This document shows, one piece after another, positions 16,298-24,181 of a DNA stretch of 63,862 nt (its first letter is position 1; the number at the start of each line of letters is the position of its first letter). Below the pieces are notes generated by a model. That model saw only the letters and a list, made by a program, of their open reading frames with translations. It was not told where the DNA came from and ran no database searches. The position numbers and the translations under genes were made by a program. Origin of the DNA: Eubacterium ramulus ATCC 29099 (GTDB lineage: Bacteria > Bacillota > Clostridia > Lachnospirales > Lachnospiraceae); the NCBI RefSeq assembly GCF_000469345.1, contig NZ_KI271185.1:5058-68919 (forward strand). Reading direction: 5' to 3'.

Positions 16298-18534
16298 TGC
16301 ATTTTTTATCAACAAATTTTTTACTTCCTGATATAAATCGTATAAGTGCAGTAAAGACATATCTAAAATAGGTTCAAACATAAATGAATTTAAATGGATA
16401 TTCTCTGGTGTCAACATAGCAACTTGCTCCAGAATTTCCATTGCATTATCATTTATATTTTTTTTATATTCTTTATACAGCCAAGCACTCTGATTCCTTT
16501 TTTGGTATATATCGTTTATAATAGCTGTTCCATTTGTTACTTTACTAGATATTTTTTGAATCATATATTCATCAGATTTGAGTCTGATTGCCATAGATAA
16601 TATAAGCTTGCTTTCTATCTCCAGTTTTTCAACAGGCACAATTGCATCTGCTTCTTTGATAATAATATCATATATATGATCCGTTTCTCTATTTTTAGCG
16701 AAATTTACATTTGAACTTTTACACCAATATTGATTATATATTTTTTCAATCTCGCCTAGTTCAATAGTTGTTGTATCCGGTTTATAATGTAACAGACTTG
16801 TCAGTTTAAGATATTCTGGATTCGAATCTCCCTCCGTATACTCTATTAAATTTCTAACAAATGGTATCGATGCAACAACTATATTATCTTTATTTCCTTT
16901 TGCAATCTCATCTTTATAATATCCAAATAAATTTCTAGTATACTGTCCTTTTTCAAAATTTATCTTTCCTCCATCAGTATATGCAATATATGAATTTCCC
17001 CGTTTAGTAATACGTGAAGCAACTGTTCGGTAAAAATCAAAATTATGAGTAAGTAAGATTACTTTGAATACTTTTTCTCCCTGCGAACTAGTATACTCGG
17101 CGATATCACTGATATATTCTATTATTGCATGCTTATTTTTATAATCAAAAGACTCTGATATATCATCTAAAATAACAAGTTTTTCTCGCCCATCTTTTTG
17201 AGCAACCAAAATTTGAAATATTAGGTTCAAGATGTAATATGCTCTCTTTTCCCCTGTGCTCAAAACATCTAACAAATCTTCCTTCGAAACTTCTTTAGAC
17301 CCCCTATTATCCTCAAAGATATATTTAAAACTTGGCAAATCTAAATTTAATATAACATCCTCTTGATTCGCCGGTTCTATTGAGAATGGAACAAAAATCT
17401 TTTTTTAAATAAATCCAACGCCCTATTCCAATCAGTTGTTTCACTTTTCGCTTTATCTCTTAATTGTTTTAAATCATTTTGCGCCTTATCATAATACTCC
17501 AGCAAATCATGTAATTCTGCTTGATATATGTCAAAAACTTTTACCCATACTTTCTTTTTGAATTTATCAATGTCTCGATATTCTGCAACTACATCCGGAT
17601 GCTGTTGTAAATATGCATTAAATGCTTGTGTGTCTTTATTTTTACTAATAGCCTTATTAATTTTTTCAAATAAGTCTTTTAATTCCTTAGTATTTAACAC
17701 CTGTTCTTTTTCTTTTTTTATTAACTCATTCAATTCACCCTGCGTTCTCAGCGTTACTGATGTACTTCCATCTTTTGCAACAAGTCGAATTTCATTTTTT
17801 GCCCCAAAAAATCCATTATTCCCCAAAGAGTCACTTATATTAGCATAATTATTATGATCTATTACACCTTTTTGCATATATAGAGATTTTTCTAACAGTT
17901 CGCTATACTTCTTCTCGTACTCTTCAATCAGTTCAGAAGTTTTTCCGGAAGTAACCATAGAATATACTTTGGAATTGAATAACGTATTATAATCCAATTC
18001 CTCTTCCTTTAGAGAACATTGTAATTCCGAATTATTTAATTTATTTTCTATCTCTTTTAGGCACAAAAATAAATCTTTCTTCGTATATCCCCAATCATTT
18101 AACATACTACTTTCTGCATCAAAACTACTTCTACTCGAATATTTTAATGAGGCTTTTATTTTTCCGAACATTGCTTCTCTGCTTTGGTCAATACTTTTAT
18201 AAATTTGTATATATTGCCTTCTTAATGTTTCGTTTGCCATCAATGTTCCTTGATTTTCATATGCATTTTCATCAAATGGGTTAATAACCATTATTGACTC
18301 TGGGCTAATTGCTGTTGAAGTCTCATCTGTAATTGAATATTTACTTTTGCAACCATAAACTTTTTCTTCTACGGTTTTTCCATCTCTAATTGCTTCAAAT
18401 GTTTTAGCAAATGAAGACTTCATCGTTCCGTTTGGAGCATAAATAACTGCCACATTATTTTTAGAAAAATCAATATCCTGTTGAATTTTTTGAATTCCGT
18501 AACAATTTTCCATTTCCAGCTTTAATGTATTCAT
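16283..18534 (-). pseudogene. AAA_13/PrrC-like ATPase, frameshifted (possible recoding)
   Basis: Two frames make one protein. 18534-17377 gives 385 aa with a family-type P-loop APNGTMKSS (res 33-41; the usual Gly before Lys is Met). From about 17398 to 16283, one frame over, come the ABC signature LSTGEKRAYYILNL, Walker B KLVILDDISESFD and switch His LLTHNFDF. Further on, RNLIE (about 16841-16855) and LLH (16787-16789) give an R-x3-E...H set like the anticodon-nuclease residues proposed for PrrC/RloC. Such proteins act as abortive-infection tRNases kept silent by a partner restriction system. ATG at 18534 with GGAGGGG; CIRCE operator and consensus promoter upstream. The break is one base at an A7 tract. 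Activity is unproven. Confidence 0.7.
17399..17406 (-). other. A7G tract at the frame switch
   Basis: Minus strand TTT AAA AAA AGA in the upstream frame. Slipping back one base gives AAA AAA AAG ATT TTT GTT CCA, which opens the downstream frame (KIFVPFSIEP). A one-base loss in the A7 or nearby T5 run would look the same. Confidence 0.7.
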
Positions 18535-18570
18535 GCAACCCCTCCATTTCTATATTTTTCGCACGAATTG

Positions 18571-18597
18571 TTAGCACTTCATCTTGTTGAGTGCTAT
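18571..18597 (-). promoter_or_regulatory. CIRCE operator (HrcA site)
   Basis: TTAGCACTT-N9-GAGTGCTAT against the consensus TTAGCACTC-N9-GAGTGCTAA: one mismatch in each 9-bp arm and exactly the nine-base spacer. It begins about three bases after the expected transcription start (-10 at 18607-18612), the classical position in groE and dnaK operons. Repression by HrcA with heat or folding-stress induction is inferred. Confidence 0.85.
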
Positions 18598-18606
18598 TTT
18601 TTCTTT

Positions 18607-18635
18607 ATTATAATCTGGACACATTTTCTTGTCAA
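18607..18635 (-). promoter_or_regulatory. Consensus promoter of the ATPase gene
   Basis: TTGACA (18630-18635), 17-bp spacer, TATAAT (18607-18612) on the minus strand: perfect sigma-A consensus, strong unless repressed by the CIRCE next to it. Confidence 0.92.
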
Positions 18636-18638
18636 TTC

Positions 18639-18672
18639 TAAAAAATGGACAATCCATCTTAGACTGTCCATT
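18639..18672 (-). terminator. Terminator after restriction gene
   Basis: AATGGACA/TGTCCATT hairpin then TTTTTT on the minus strand. It separates the R-M transcript from the ATPase promoter, so the two are independently expressed. Confidence 0.85.
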
Positions 18673-18681
18673 CTTTCTATC

Positions 18682-19650
18682 TTACCCTTCCAATTCATCA
18701 ATTTTAGCTTGCGCTTTATTTATTTTTTCTTTAGCCTTTTCCGCATTCTTTTTTTGCTTTTCTATATCATCCTGTATTTTACCAACTTTACCCACATTAT
18801 TTTTTTCTTGCTCTACATGCAATTTTTGATGATACAGTTGTATTCTCTCTTTAATTTTCTCATACTGATCTGTTGCCTTTGCCAAATCACTTTTTGCTTT
18901 TTCTAACTTCCTAACAGATTTTAAATCATATTTATCTTTTATCTCAGACCATCTCGGAATACTAAGATCAATCCCCGTTTCCTGCTTATAACTTCTCAAA
19001 AAAGCAGCTTTCCAAGTTCCTGCGTTATTATGTGTCTTAGGATTTTGAAAAACTGCCTCTTCTATAGCTGAAATGAAATCTTCAAGTGATTCAAAAACTG
19101 TATAGTCTGTTCTTGCTGTATCCTCCGCATACCAAATTCCTGGCCTTATTTTATGTACAACATTATCTTTGATTTGTAAATTAATAGGCCAATCTTCCAT
19201 TCTTCTTGTAATTTCCCAAACCTTTTTAAGCCATACATCTTTTATTGTAACAACTCCATCGTCATTCATATCATATCCAAAAATCAAGTAATCCACATTT
19301 AACATATATGGTTTATTGATTATTTCTTCTTCATACATTCTAAAATCAGCAATATCAAATCCTGGTCCACGATTTCGGTTAAAGGCTTTTACTTCCAACA
19401 AATTTTTGGTTTTATCATCTGGATTTAAGAAAAAATCTGGTGGCATCTGAGTATTTTCACTTGGAGCATACTCTATTCCTCTCTTATCCAGCCAACCTTG
19501 CAACCATTCCTGCATGATATTTCCCACAACATCTCTCTGCTTTACAATAATGTTCACATCACCTAAATAAAATTTTATCTGTCCTTCTAACTGTAAAATT
19601 CCATCTTCATTTACCAATTTATCATATACTTCTTGTGCTGTTAATCTCAT
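18682..19650 (-). CDS. Type II restriction endonuclease, NgoBV-like
   Basis: 322 aa. The N-terminus (RLTAQEVYDKL, IKFYLGDVNIIVKQRDVVGN) resembles the NgoBV/NlaIV group, whose members cut GGNNCC. The PD-(D/E)xK core is visible: PPDFF (Asp72) then LLEVKAF (Glu86, Lys88). The C-terminal 85 residues are a Lys/Glu coiled coil (KSDLAKATDQYEKIKERIQL), an unusual addition. The ATG overlaps the methylase end by 29 nt, so methylase and nuclease are translationally coupled. Recognition site is inferred from family only. Confidence 0.8.
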   Translation of the reverse strand: MRLTAQEVYDKLVNEDGILQLEGQIKFYLGDVNIIVKQRDVVGNIMQEWLQGWLDKRGIEYAPSENTQMPPDFFLNPDDKTKNLLEVKAFNRNRGPGFDIADFRMYEEEIINKPYMLNVDYLIFGYDMNDDGVVTIKDVWLKKVWEITRRMEDWPINLQIKDNVVHKIRPGIWYAEDTARTDYTVFESLEDFISAIEEAVFQNPKTHNNAGTWKAAFLRSYKQETGIDLSIPRWSEIKDKYDLKSVRKLEKAKSDLAKATDQYEKIKERIQLYHQKLHVEQEKNNVGKVGKIQDDIEKQKKNAEKAKEKINKAQAKIDELEG

Positions 19651-21121
19651 GTACTTTCCCCTTTCTACATTTTTCCCCGATTCTTTTTGATATAGCTTTT
19701 ATAACAGGAACACAGACTGTATTTCCTAATAAATCAAATGCCTCTTTTTCATTCACAATAGATAAATCATATTCTTCTGGATATCCGCAAAGTCTCTGTC
19801 CCTCACGTATTGTTAATCTTCGAAGGCCTCCATTATCAATTATTCCTAACTTAGAAACATCCATTGCTACTAAAGTTGGTGCGAGTTCATTAGGATCTAA
19901 TATTTTTGAAAATTCAAATGACAATTTACCTGCAACAATATTATATCCTTTTTTCTTTGTTTCGTCTGGTATCCGTCTTCCCTCTTCCAATTTTCTCGGA
20001 TATTCGTATGTCAAATATCCTTTCTTTTTTAAATCCTTTAACATCGTATGCAATTCTGGATTATCATAAAAAGTTTTAATTTGCTTTTCTGTTAAAGGCA
20101 TTCCGTCCATCCAGTCAATTCCTATCTCCTCTGCCCATTTCTTTTTTCTCCGTTCCCTTAACATCAAATTCAGTAATGTTCTCTCTTCTTTACTTGTAGA
20201 ACCTTTTAATTCAATTTCCCATGAATGTATGTTATTTTCTCCTCCCCTTTTATCTTTAATGGATTTTCCAACAACTTCTTCCGGTGTATAATTTTTAAAT
20301 AATTTCTTCGTGAAATTGCTCTCTACTGTAGGCAATCCATGTTCTAACACTTCTCCAAGCGTAACTGTTTTCTTTTCAAAATTATCCAAATTAATTTTTG
20401 CATCTAACATACCAACAATATACACTCTTTTTCTACTTTGCGGTAAACCAAAATATTGTGAATCTATAAGTTTATAATTTACATTATATCCCAATTTTTG
20501 TAGGTGATCCACAATTACTGCTAATGTATTACCTCCATCATGATTTACCAATCCCTCAACATTCTCTAACAAAAACCCTTTTGCAGCCTTACCTGCATCC
20601 ATTTTCTCCTTTAAAATTCTTTCAATTTCAAAGAACATCGTCCCCCTTGTATCAGCAAATCCCAAGCCTTTTCCTGCTGAACTAAATGGCTGACATGGAA
20701 ATCCTGCTAAAAGAAAATCAAAATCCGGTATCGTATCTGTCTCTATCTGTGTTATATCCCCATATACCTTTTCATTTCCAAAGTACCCCTGATACGCTTT
20801 AATTGCATATTTTTTAATTTCAGATGAAAAAACACATTTTGCTTCAAGTCCTACTTCACGCAAGCCTTCTTCAAATCCAAGTCTAATACCACCTAATCCA
20901 GCAAACAAATCGATAAATCGAATTGTGCTATCAAAGGATTCTTTTTCTTCTTGAATTCTTTTTGCAATAAGGTTTGCACACTTTTCTGAGAATGAAGCTC
21001 CTACTCCATAATAATTTATTTCTTCTTGTAATTCTGGTGTTAAATAAACTTTAAAACCAACCTTTTTTTCTTTCAATGACACGGATTTTCTTCCAGCATT
21101 AACCCTTTTTCCGCCTTGCAT
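19622..21121 (-). CDS. DNA (cytosine-5) methyltransferase
   Basis: 499 aa from the ATG at 21121 (GGAGG six bases upstream; the ATG at 21139 has none). Motif I FIDLFAGLGGIRLGF (res about 69-83), catalytic motif IV GFPCQPFSSAG (Cys143), ENVEG, QSRKRVYIVG and the C-terminal GNTVCVPVI identify a C5-cytosine methylase. The N-terminal 60 residues (VNAGRKSV, KVGFKVYLTPELQEEINYYG) look like a ribbon-helix-helix DNA-binding region and might autoregulate the operon. It protects the sites cut by the overlapping nuclease. Divergent from vsr. Confidence 0.93.
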   Translation of the reverse strand: MQGGKRVNAGRKSVSLKEKKVGFKVYLTPELQEEINYYGVGASFSEKCANLIAKRIQEEKESFDSTIRFIDLFAGLGGIRLGFEEGLREVGLEAKCVFSSEIKKYAIKAYQGYFGNEKVYGDITQIETDTIPDFDFLLAGFPCQPFSSAGKGLGFADTRGTMFFEIERILKEKMDAGKAAKGFLLENVEGLVNHDGGNTLAVIVDHLQKLGYNVNYKLIDSQYFGLPQSRKRVYIVGMLDAKINLDNFEKKTVTLGEVLEHGLPTVESNFTKKLFKNYTPEEVVGKSIKDKRGGENNIHSWEIELKGSTSKEERTLLNLMLRERRKKKWAEEIGIDWMDGMPLTEKQIKTFYDNPELHTMLKDLKKKGYLTYEYPRKLEEGRRIPDETKKKGYNIVAGKLSFEFSKILDPNELAPTLVAMDVSKLGIIDNGGLRRLTIREGQRLCGYPEEYDLSIVNEKEAFDLLGNTVCVPVIKAISKRIGEKCRKGKVHEINSTRSI

Positions 21122-21156
21122 ATTAGTCCTCCATAACAAATATAAACGTTATTTTT

Positions 21157-21184
21157 ATTATATCAATTACATTTGATTTTTCAA
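21157..21184 (-). promoter_or_regulatory. Promoter of the methylase-nuclease operon
   Basis: TTGAAA (21179-21184), 16-bp spacer, TATAAT (21157-21162) on the minus strand. An AACGTT-centred palindromic stretch lies just downstream at about 21144-21150. Confidence 0.65.
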
Positions 21185-21237
21185 CCCTTAAAATTCATTT
21201 TTCAAGGAACCAAAAATATGTATTTTAAAACTCCTTA

Positions 21238-21266
21238 TTGAAAAAAAGAAACTCCCCTGATAAAAT
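21238..21266 (+). promoter_or_regulatory. Promoter of vsr
   Basis: TTGAAA (21238-21243), 17-bp spacer, TAAAAT (21261-21266), just ahead of the vsr ribosome site. Confidence 0.6.
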
Positions 21267-21291
21267 CAATCAATAAAGGTAGGTGATAGTA

Positions 21292-21750
21292 TTGACCCGC
21301 ACATCCGCTACTGTTTCAAACAATATGCGTAAGATCCACAGTAAAGATACTTCCATAGAACTATTGCTCCGAAAAGCTCTATGGCACAAAGGTTATCGCT
21401 ATCGAAAAAATTATAAAGCTCTCCCTGGTTCTCCTGATATTGTTCTTACCAAATATAAAATTGCTATTTTTTGCGATAGTGAATTTTTTCACGGAAAGGA
21501 TTGGGAGATTCTCAAACTTCGGCTTGAAAAAGGAAAAAATCCAGATTTTTGGATCAAAAAAATCGAGCGAAATCGTAATCGTGATTATGAAAATGATAAA
21601 AAGCTTCTATTCCTAGGCTATACTGTTCTTCACTTTTGGGGGCAAGATATTTCCAAACATACAGATGAATGTTTACAAGCCATTGAAGAAGCCATTTGGG
21701 ATACAAAATTTTCTGATACAACCACTGACTATGATATATCTGAAGAATAA
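21292..21750 (+). CDS. vsr: Very short patch repair endonuclease (Vsr)
   Basis: About 152 aa. The motif block HSKDTSIELLLRKALWHKGY, RKNYKALPGSPDIV (catalytic Asp), IAIFCDSEFFHG (His) and the C-terminal LLFLGYTVLHFWGQDI are the Vsr fold. It nicks beside T:G mismatches produced by deamination of 5-methylcytosine, which fits the neighbouring C5 methylase. A TTG start at 21292 (AGGTGATAG upstream) and a GTG at 21283 are both possible. Divergent transcription from the methylase; strong terminator after it. Confidence 0.9.
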   Translation: MTRTSATVSNNMRKIHSKDTSIELLLRKALWHKGYRYRKNYKALPGSPDIVLTKYKIAIFCDSEFFHGKDWEILKLRLEKGKNPDFWIKKIERNRNRDYENDKKLLFLGYTVLHFWGQDISKHTDECLQAIEEAIWDTKFSDTTTDYDISEE

Positions 21751-21764
21751 CCCCTCCTATACAT

Positions 21765-21799
21765 GAGGCTGTCCACAACTCCTGCAGACAGCCTCTTTC
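21765..21799 (+). terminator. Bidirectional terminator between vsr and tnpV
   Basis: GAGGCTGTC/GACAGCCTC hairpin followed by TTT. It marks the junction between the AT-rich cargo and the mobilization backbone. Confidence 0.75.
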
Positions 21800-22174
21800 C
21801 TACATAAAGATTATATTTTTATATACTATTTCTTCAGCAGTTGCTTGAATATTATTCTTCCTCCTCACCCATTCCATCTGATCCTGCATCTTCAATTCTT
21901 CCGTCACGCCCCACTGTTCAGCCATCTGCTCCACCAGTATCTCGACTTTTTCTCTCGCTTCCTTATCAACCTGATTCAGATGCTCCGTCAGCTTCCCGGT
22001 CAGTACCAGATACTGATACCTTGCACTCCGGTGCTCTTTCAGAAACTTCTTTCGCATTATTCCATATTTCCCATATGTAGGTTCCTCCTCATTGATTTCC
22101 AGGTCTGGCAGATAATAATCTCCATGCAATGTGTAGCTCAGTCCGTTCTTTTCATCATAAATCTGTTTCGTCAT
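21800..22174 (-). CDS. TnpV-family protein
   Basis: 124 aa from the ATG at 22174, five bases past the mob stop codon, so the two are coupled. GLSYTLHGDYYLPDL, YGKYGIMRKKFLKEHR, YLVLTGKLTEHLNQVD and QMEWVRRKNNI match TnpV, a small protein common on Firmicute mobile elements whose function is unknown. Confidence 0.85.
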   Translation of the reverse strand: MTKQIYDEKNGLSYTLHGDYYLPDLEINEEEPTYGKYGIMRKKFLKEHRSARYQYLVLTGKLTEHLNQVDKEAREKVEILVEQMAEQWGVTEELKMQDQMEWVRRKNNIQATAEEIVYKNIIFM

Positions 22175-22178
22175 ATTC

Positions 22179-23594
22179 TTACAACTCCATTCCTCTGTAC
22201 TTTGCTTTATTCTTCTTAATTTGTGCATTGTGTTCTTCACTTCGTTCTCTTGCCCATTGTATGCGGTCACCTATTTTTTTCGGCATCTGCTCTTTCTGTT
22301 TTTTCGCTTCAAGTTCCGCCTGCATCCGGATATCGTCCTGCACCAGTCTTTCTACCATATCTTTCCCCAACATGCGTAAAAGTCGGTTATATCTGTCTGC
22401 AATTCCCTGCAGTATTTCTTTCTCACCAGACAATTTCTGATAATCTTTCTGAACTTCTGCCAGTTCCTTTTTTGTTTTTTCATGCTCTTGTTTTTTCTTC
22501 TGAAACTTACTTTTCCAACTATCTCTTTCTCTTGTGAGTTCTTTCACCTGTGCAGCCATCGCACCGATTTTATTTTTCATTTCAATGAATAATGGTTTTA
22601 TTTTCTTATCCCGGTAAGTTACCGCACGTTCCAATGCTGTAGCTTCCGGAAGAAATGTTTTAATCATTCCATACTCTTTTATTTCCTTGCTGACATTATC
22701 CATCACCGGTTGCAGGAATTCTCTTCTGTCCTCCAGTTTTTTCAATTCTGTTTCTGCTTTCTTCGCACGTTTTTCCGCTGTTTCTTTATCTTTCTGGAAC
22801 TGAATTTTTTCTTCTTCCAGCAGCTTAATGTCTGCTCTTGCTTCTGCAACCTGAGAAGTCAGTCCCTTATTCTCTGCTGTCAGATTTTCTTTTTCCTGTT
22901 CCAGTTCCTGCACTTCCTTCTTACGCTCTTTCTTCTTAAAATTATAAACATCCAAATGTTCTTCATGTGTACCTTTCTGCTCCCATTCGATTCCATGTTG
23001 CTTTGCAATTTCAGCCAGCACTTCTTTCTCATGATTTATCCACTGATTCAGCTCTGTATCATGCTTATTTCCACCTTGAAAACCAAGACTTTTCAATGCC
23101 TGTTTCAATGAAACTCTGGTATCCATTCCTTTTCCCTTCCAGTTGGTCACATAAGGAACAAAGTCAATATGCAGATGAGGAGTAGCTTCGTCTTGATGCA
23201 GATAGCAGTTAAATACCCGAAGTGTCGGATTCCGCTTCTGGAACTCTTTCACATATTCGTCCAGTACCTTTACAGCCTGATTTCCTTCTGACGTTCCCAC
23301 TGCCATATCCTCACGATTTCCTATCTGGAAGATCACTTCATGGAACAGCTTCTCCTGTTTGCCCTGTCGGATTTTTTCATAATAATTTGCAATTTGCCGA
23401 TCCTTTCTTTTCCCGACATTGTATCTCTCCACCGCATCATCAAACAGTTCTTTATAGACTTCTTTCAGATTCTCATTCTTATAACAAATGTTCAGTTGTA
23501 CTCTGTCTGGATTTACATTTTCTGCTACAAAATCCCGTCTGTTATGAGCCAGTGAGCCGGCTCCGATCATGCCACTGATTGTTCTTTTCATCAT
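22179..23594 (-). CDS. mob: Mob/Pre-family relaxase
   Basis: 471 aa from the ATG at 23594 (AGAGGTGAG upstream). The N-terminal relaxase region has GAGSLAHNRRDFVAENV and the histidine motif TPHLHIDFVPYV. A long coiled coil follows (about 230-430: EVQELEQEKENLTAENKGL and heptads to EIL). It would nick at oriT and lead strand transfer using a helper conjugation system, since no transfer-channel genes are present. Candidate oriT palindromes lie directly upstream (23622-23721). Confidence 0.88.
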   Translation of the reverse strand: MMKRTISGMIGAGSLAHNRRDFVAENVNPDRVQLNICYKNENLKEVYKELFDDAVERYNVGKRKDRQIANYYEKIRQGKQEKLFHEVIFQIGNREDMAVGTSEGNQAVKVLDEYVKEFQKRNPTLRVFNCYLHQDEATPHLHIDFVPYVTNWKGKGMDTRVSLKQALKSLGFQGGNKHDTELNQWINHEKEVLAEIAKQHGIEWEQKGTHEEHLDVYNFKKKERKKEVQELEQEKENLTAENKGLTSQVAEARADIKLLEEEKIQFQKDKETAEKRAKKAETELKKLEDRREFLQPVMDNVSKEIKEYGMIKTFLPEATALERAVTYRDKKIKPLFIEMKNKIGAMAAQVKELTRERDSWKSKFQKKKQEHEKTKKELAEVQKDYQKLSGEKEILQGIADRYNRLLRMLGKDMVERLVQDDIRMQAELEAKKQKEQMPKKIGDRIQWARERSEEHNAQIKKNKAKYRGMEL

Positions 23595-23621
23595 AAATTT
23601 TCTCACCTCTTTTCTGTTTGA

Positions 23622-23721
23622 GTGCCAGATATGGCACATAATTTTTATTTACGCCAGACATGGCGATATTTAAGAAACTTTCGCCGGATACGGCGGTTTT
23701 GTTACTTTTGTCAAAAGTAAC
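23622..23721. repeat. Phased palindromes, candidate oriT or mob operator
   Basis: GTGCCA-GATA-TGGCAC (23622-23637), CGCCAGACATGGCG (23652-23665) and CGCCGGATACGGCG (23682-23695) have centres 29-30 bp apart, about three helical turns. A perfect palindrome GTTACTTTTG-T-CAAAAGTAAC follows (23701-23721). The next 115 bases are non-coding and GC-rich. Position just before mob is typical for an origin of transfer. Confidence 0.55.
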
Positions 23722-23836
23722 GCAAAAGCACTTTCGACAGCCGTACCGTCCATCAAAAGTCCCCTTGCGCCCTGCCGGGGGCATAACGTCCGGTGGACGT
23801 CTGCTTTACACCAGCCGAAGCGGATCATAGACCTAT

Positions 23837-24067
23837 TTATCCAGGTATCCTTGCCTGCACATATTCCAGATCTCCACAATAAGGTGTCCCCACCAGATAC
23901 CATTCTCTTGCCAGATTCATCTCCATTCTGGTCTGTACCCATTCATCACCTACCAGCACTTCCAGTCCTTCTCCACAGTGAAATCCTGTATCAATCCATA
24001 AGTCTGATGATAATAATCCATATCTTCCATTACTACTGTTGTATCCTAATCTTCCCTGTTTCATCAT
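23837..24067 (-). CDS. DUF5348 protein, 76 aa
   Basis: Begins MMKQGRLGYNSSNGRYGLLS, with DTGFHCGEGLEVLVGDEWVQ and EWYLVGTPYCG, the pattern of DUF5348 proteins found on integrative elements of gut Firmicutes. I use the ATG at 24067; a longer frame upstream to 24115 is less likely. Function unknown. Confidence 0.75.
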   Translation of the reverse strand: MMKQGRLGYNSSNGRYGLLSSDLWIDTGFHCGEGLEVLVGDEWVQTRMEMNLAREWYLVGTPYCGDLEYVQARIPG

Positions 24068-24181
24068 TTTCTGCTCCTTTCCAATTTGTAAACGGAATTT
24101 GTAAACGGGGTTCAAAAGATTTTAAAAGTTAACTTTTTAAGTTTTTCCTTTAAGTTCCGTTTACATCGTTTACAATAATCT

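Noticed and set aside
23542-23784. Minus-strand frame of 80 codons upstream of mob
   Set aside because: It overlaps the phased palindromes and the mob start and has no ribosome site; the region is better explained as oriT or control DNA.
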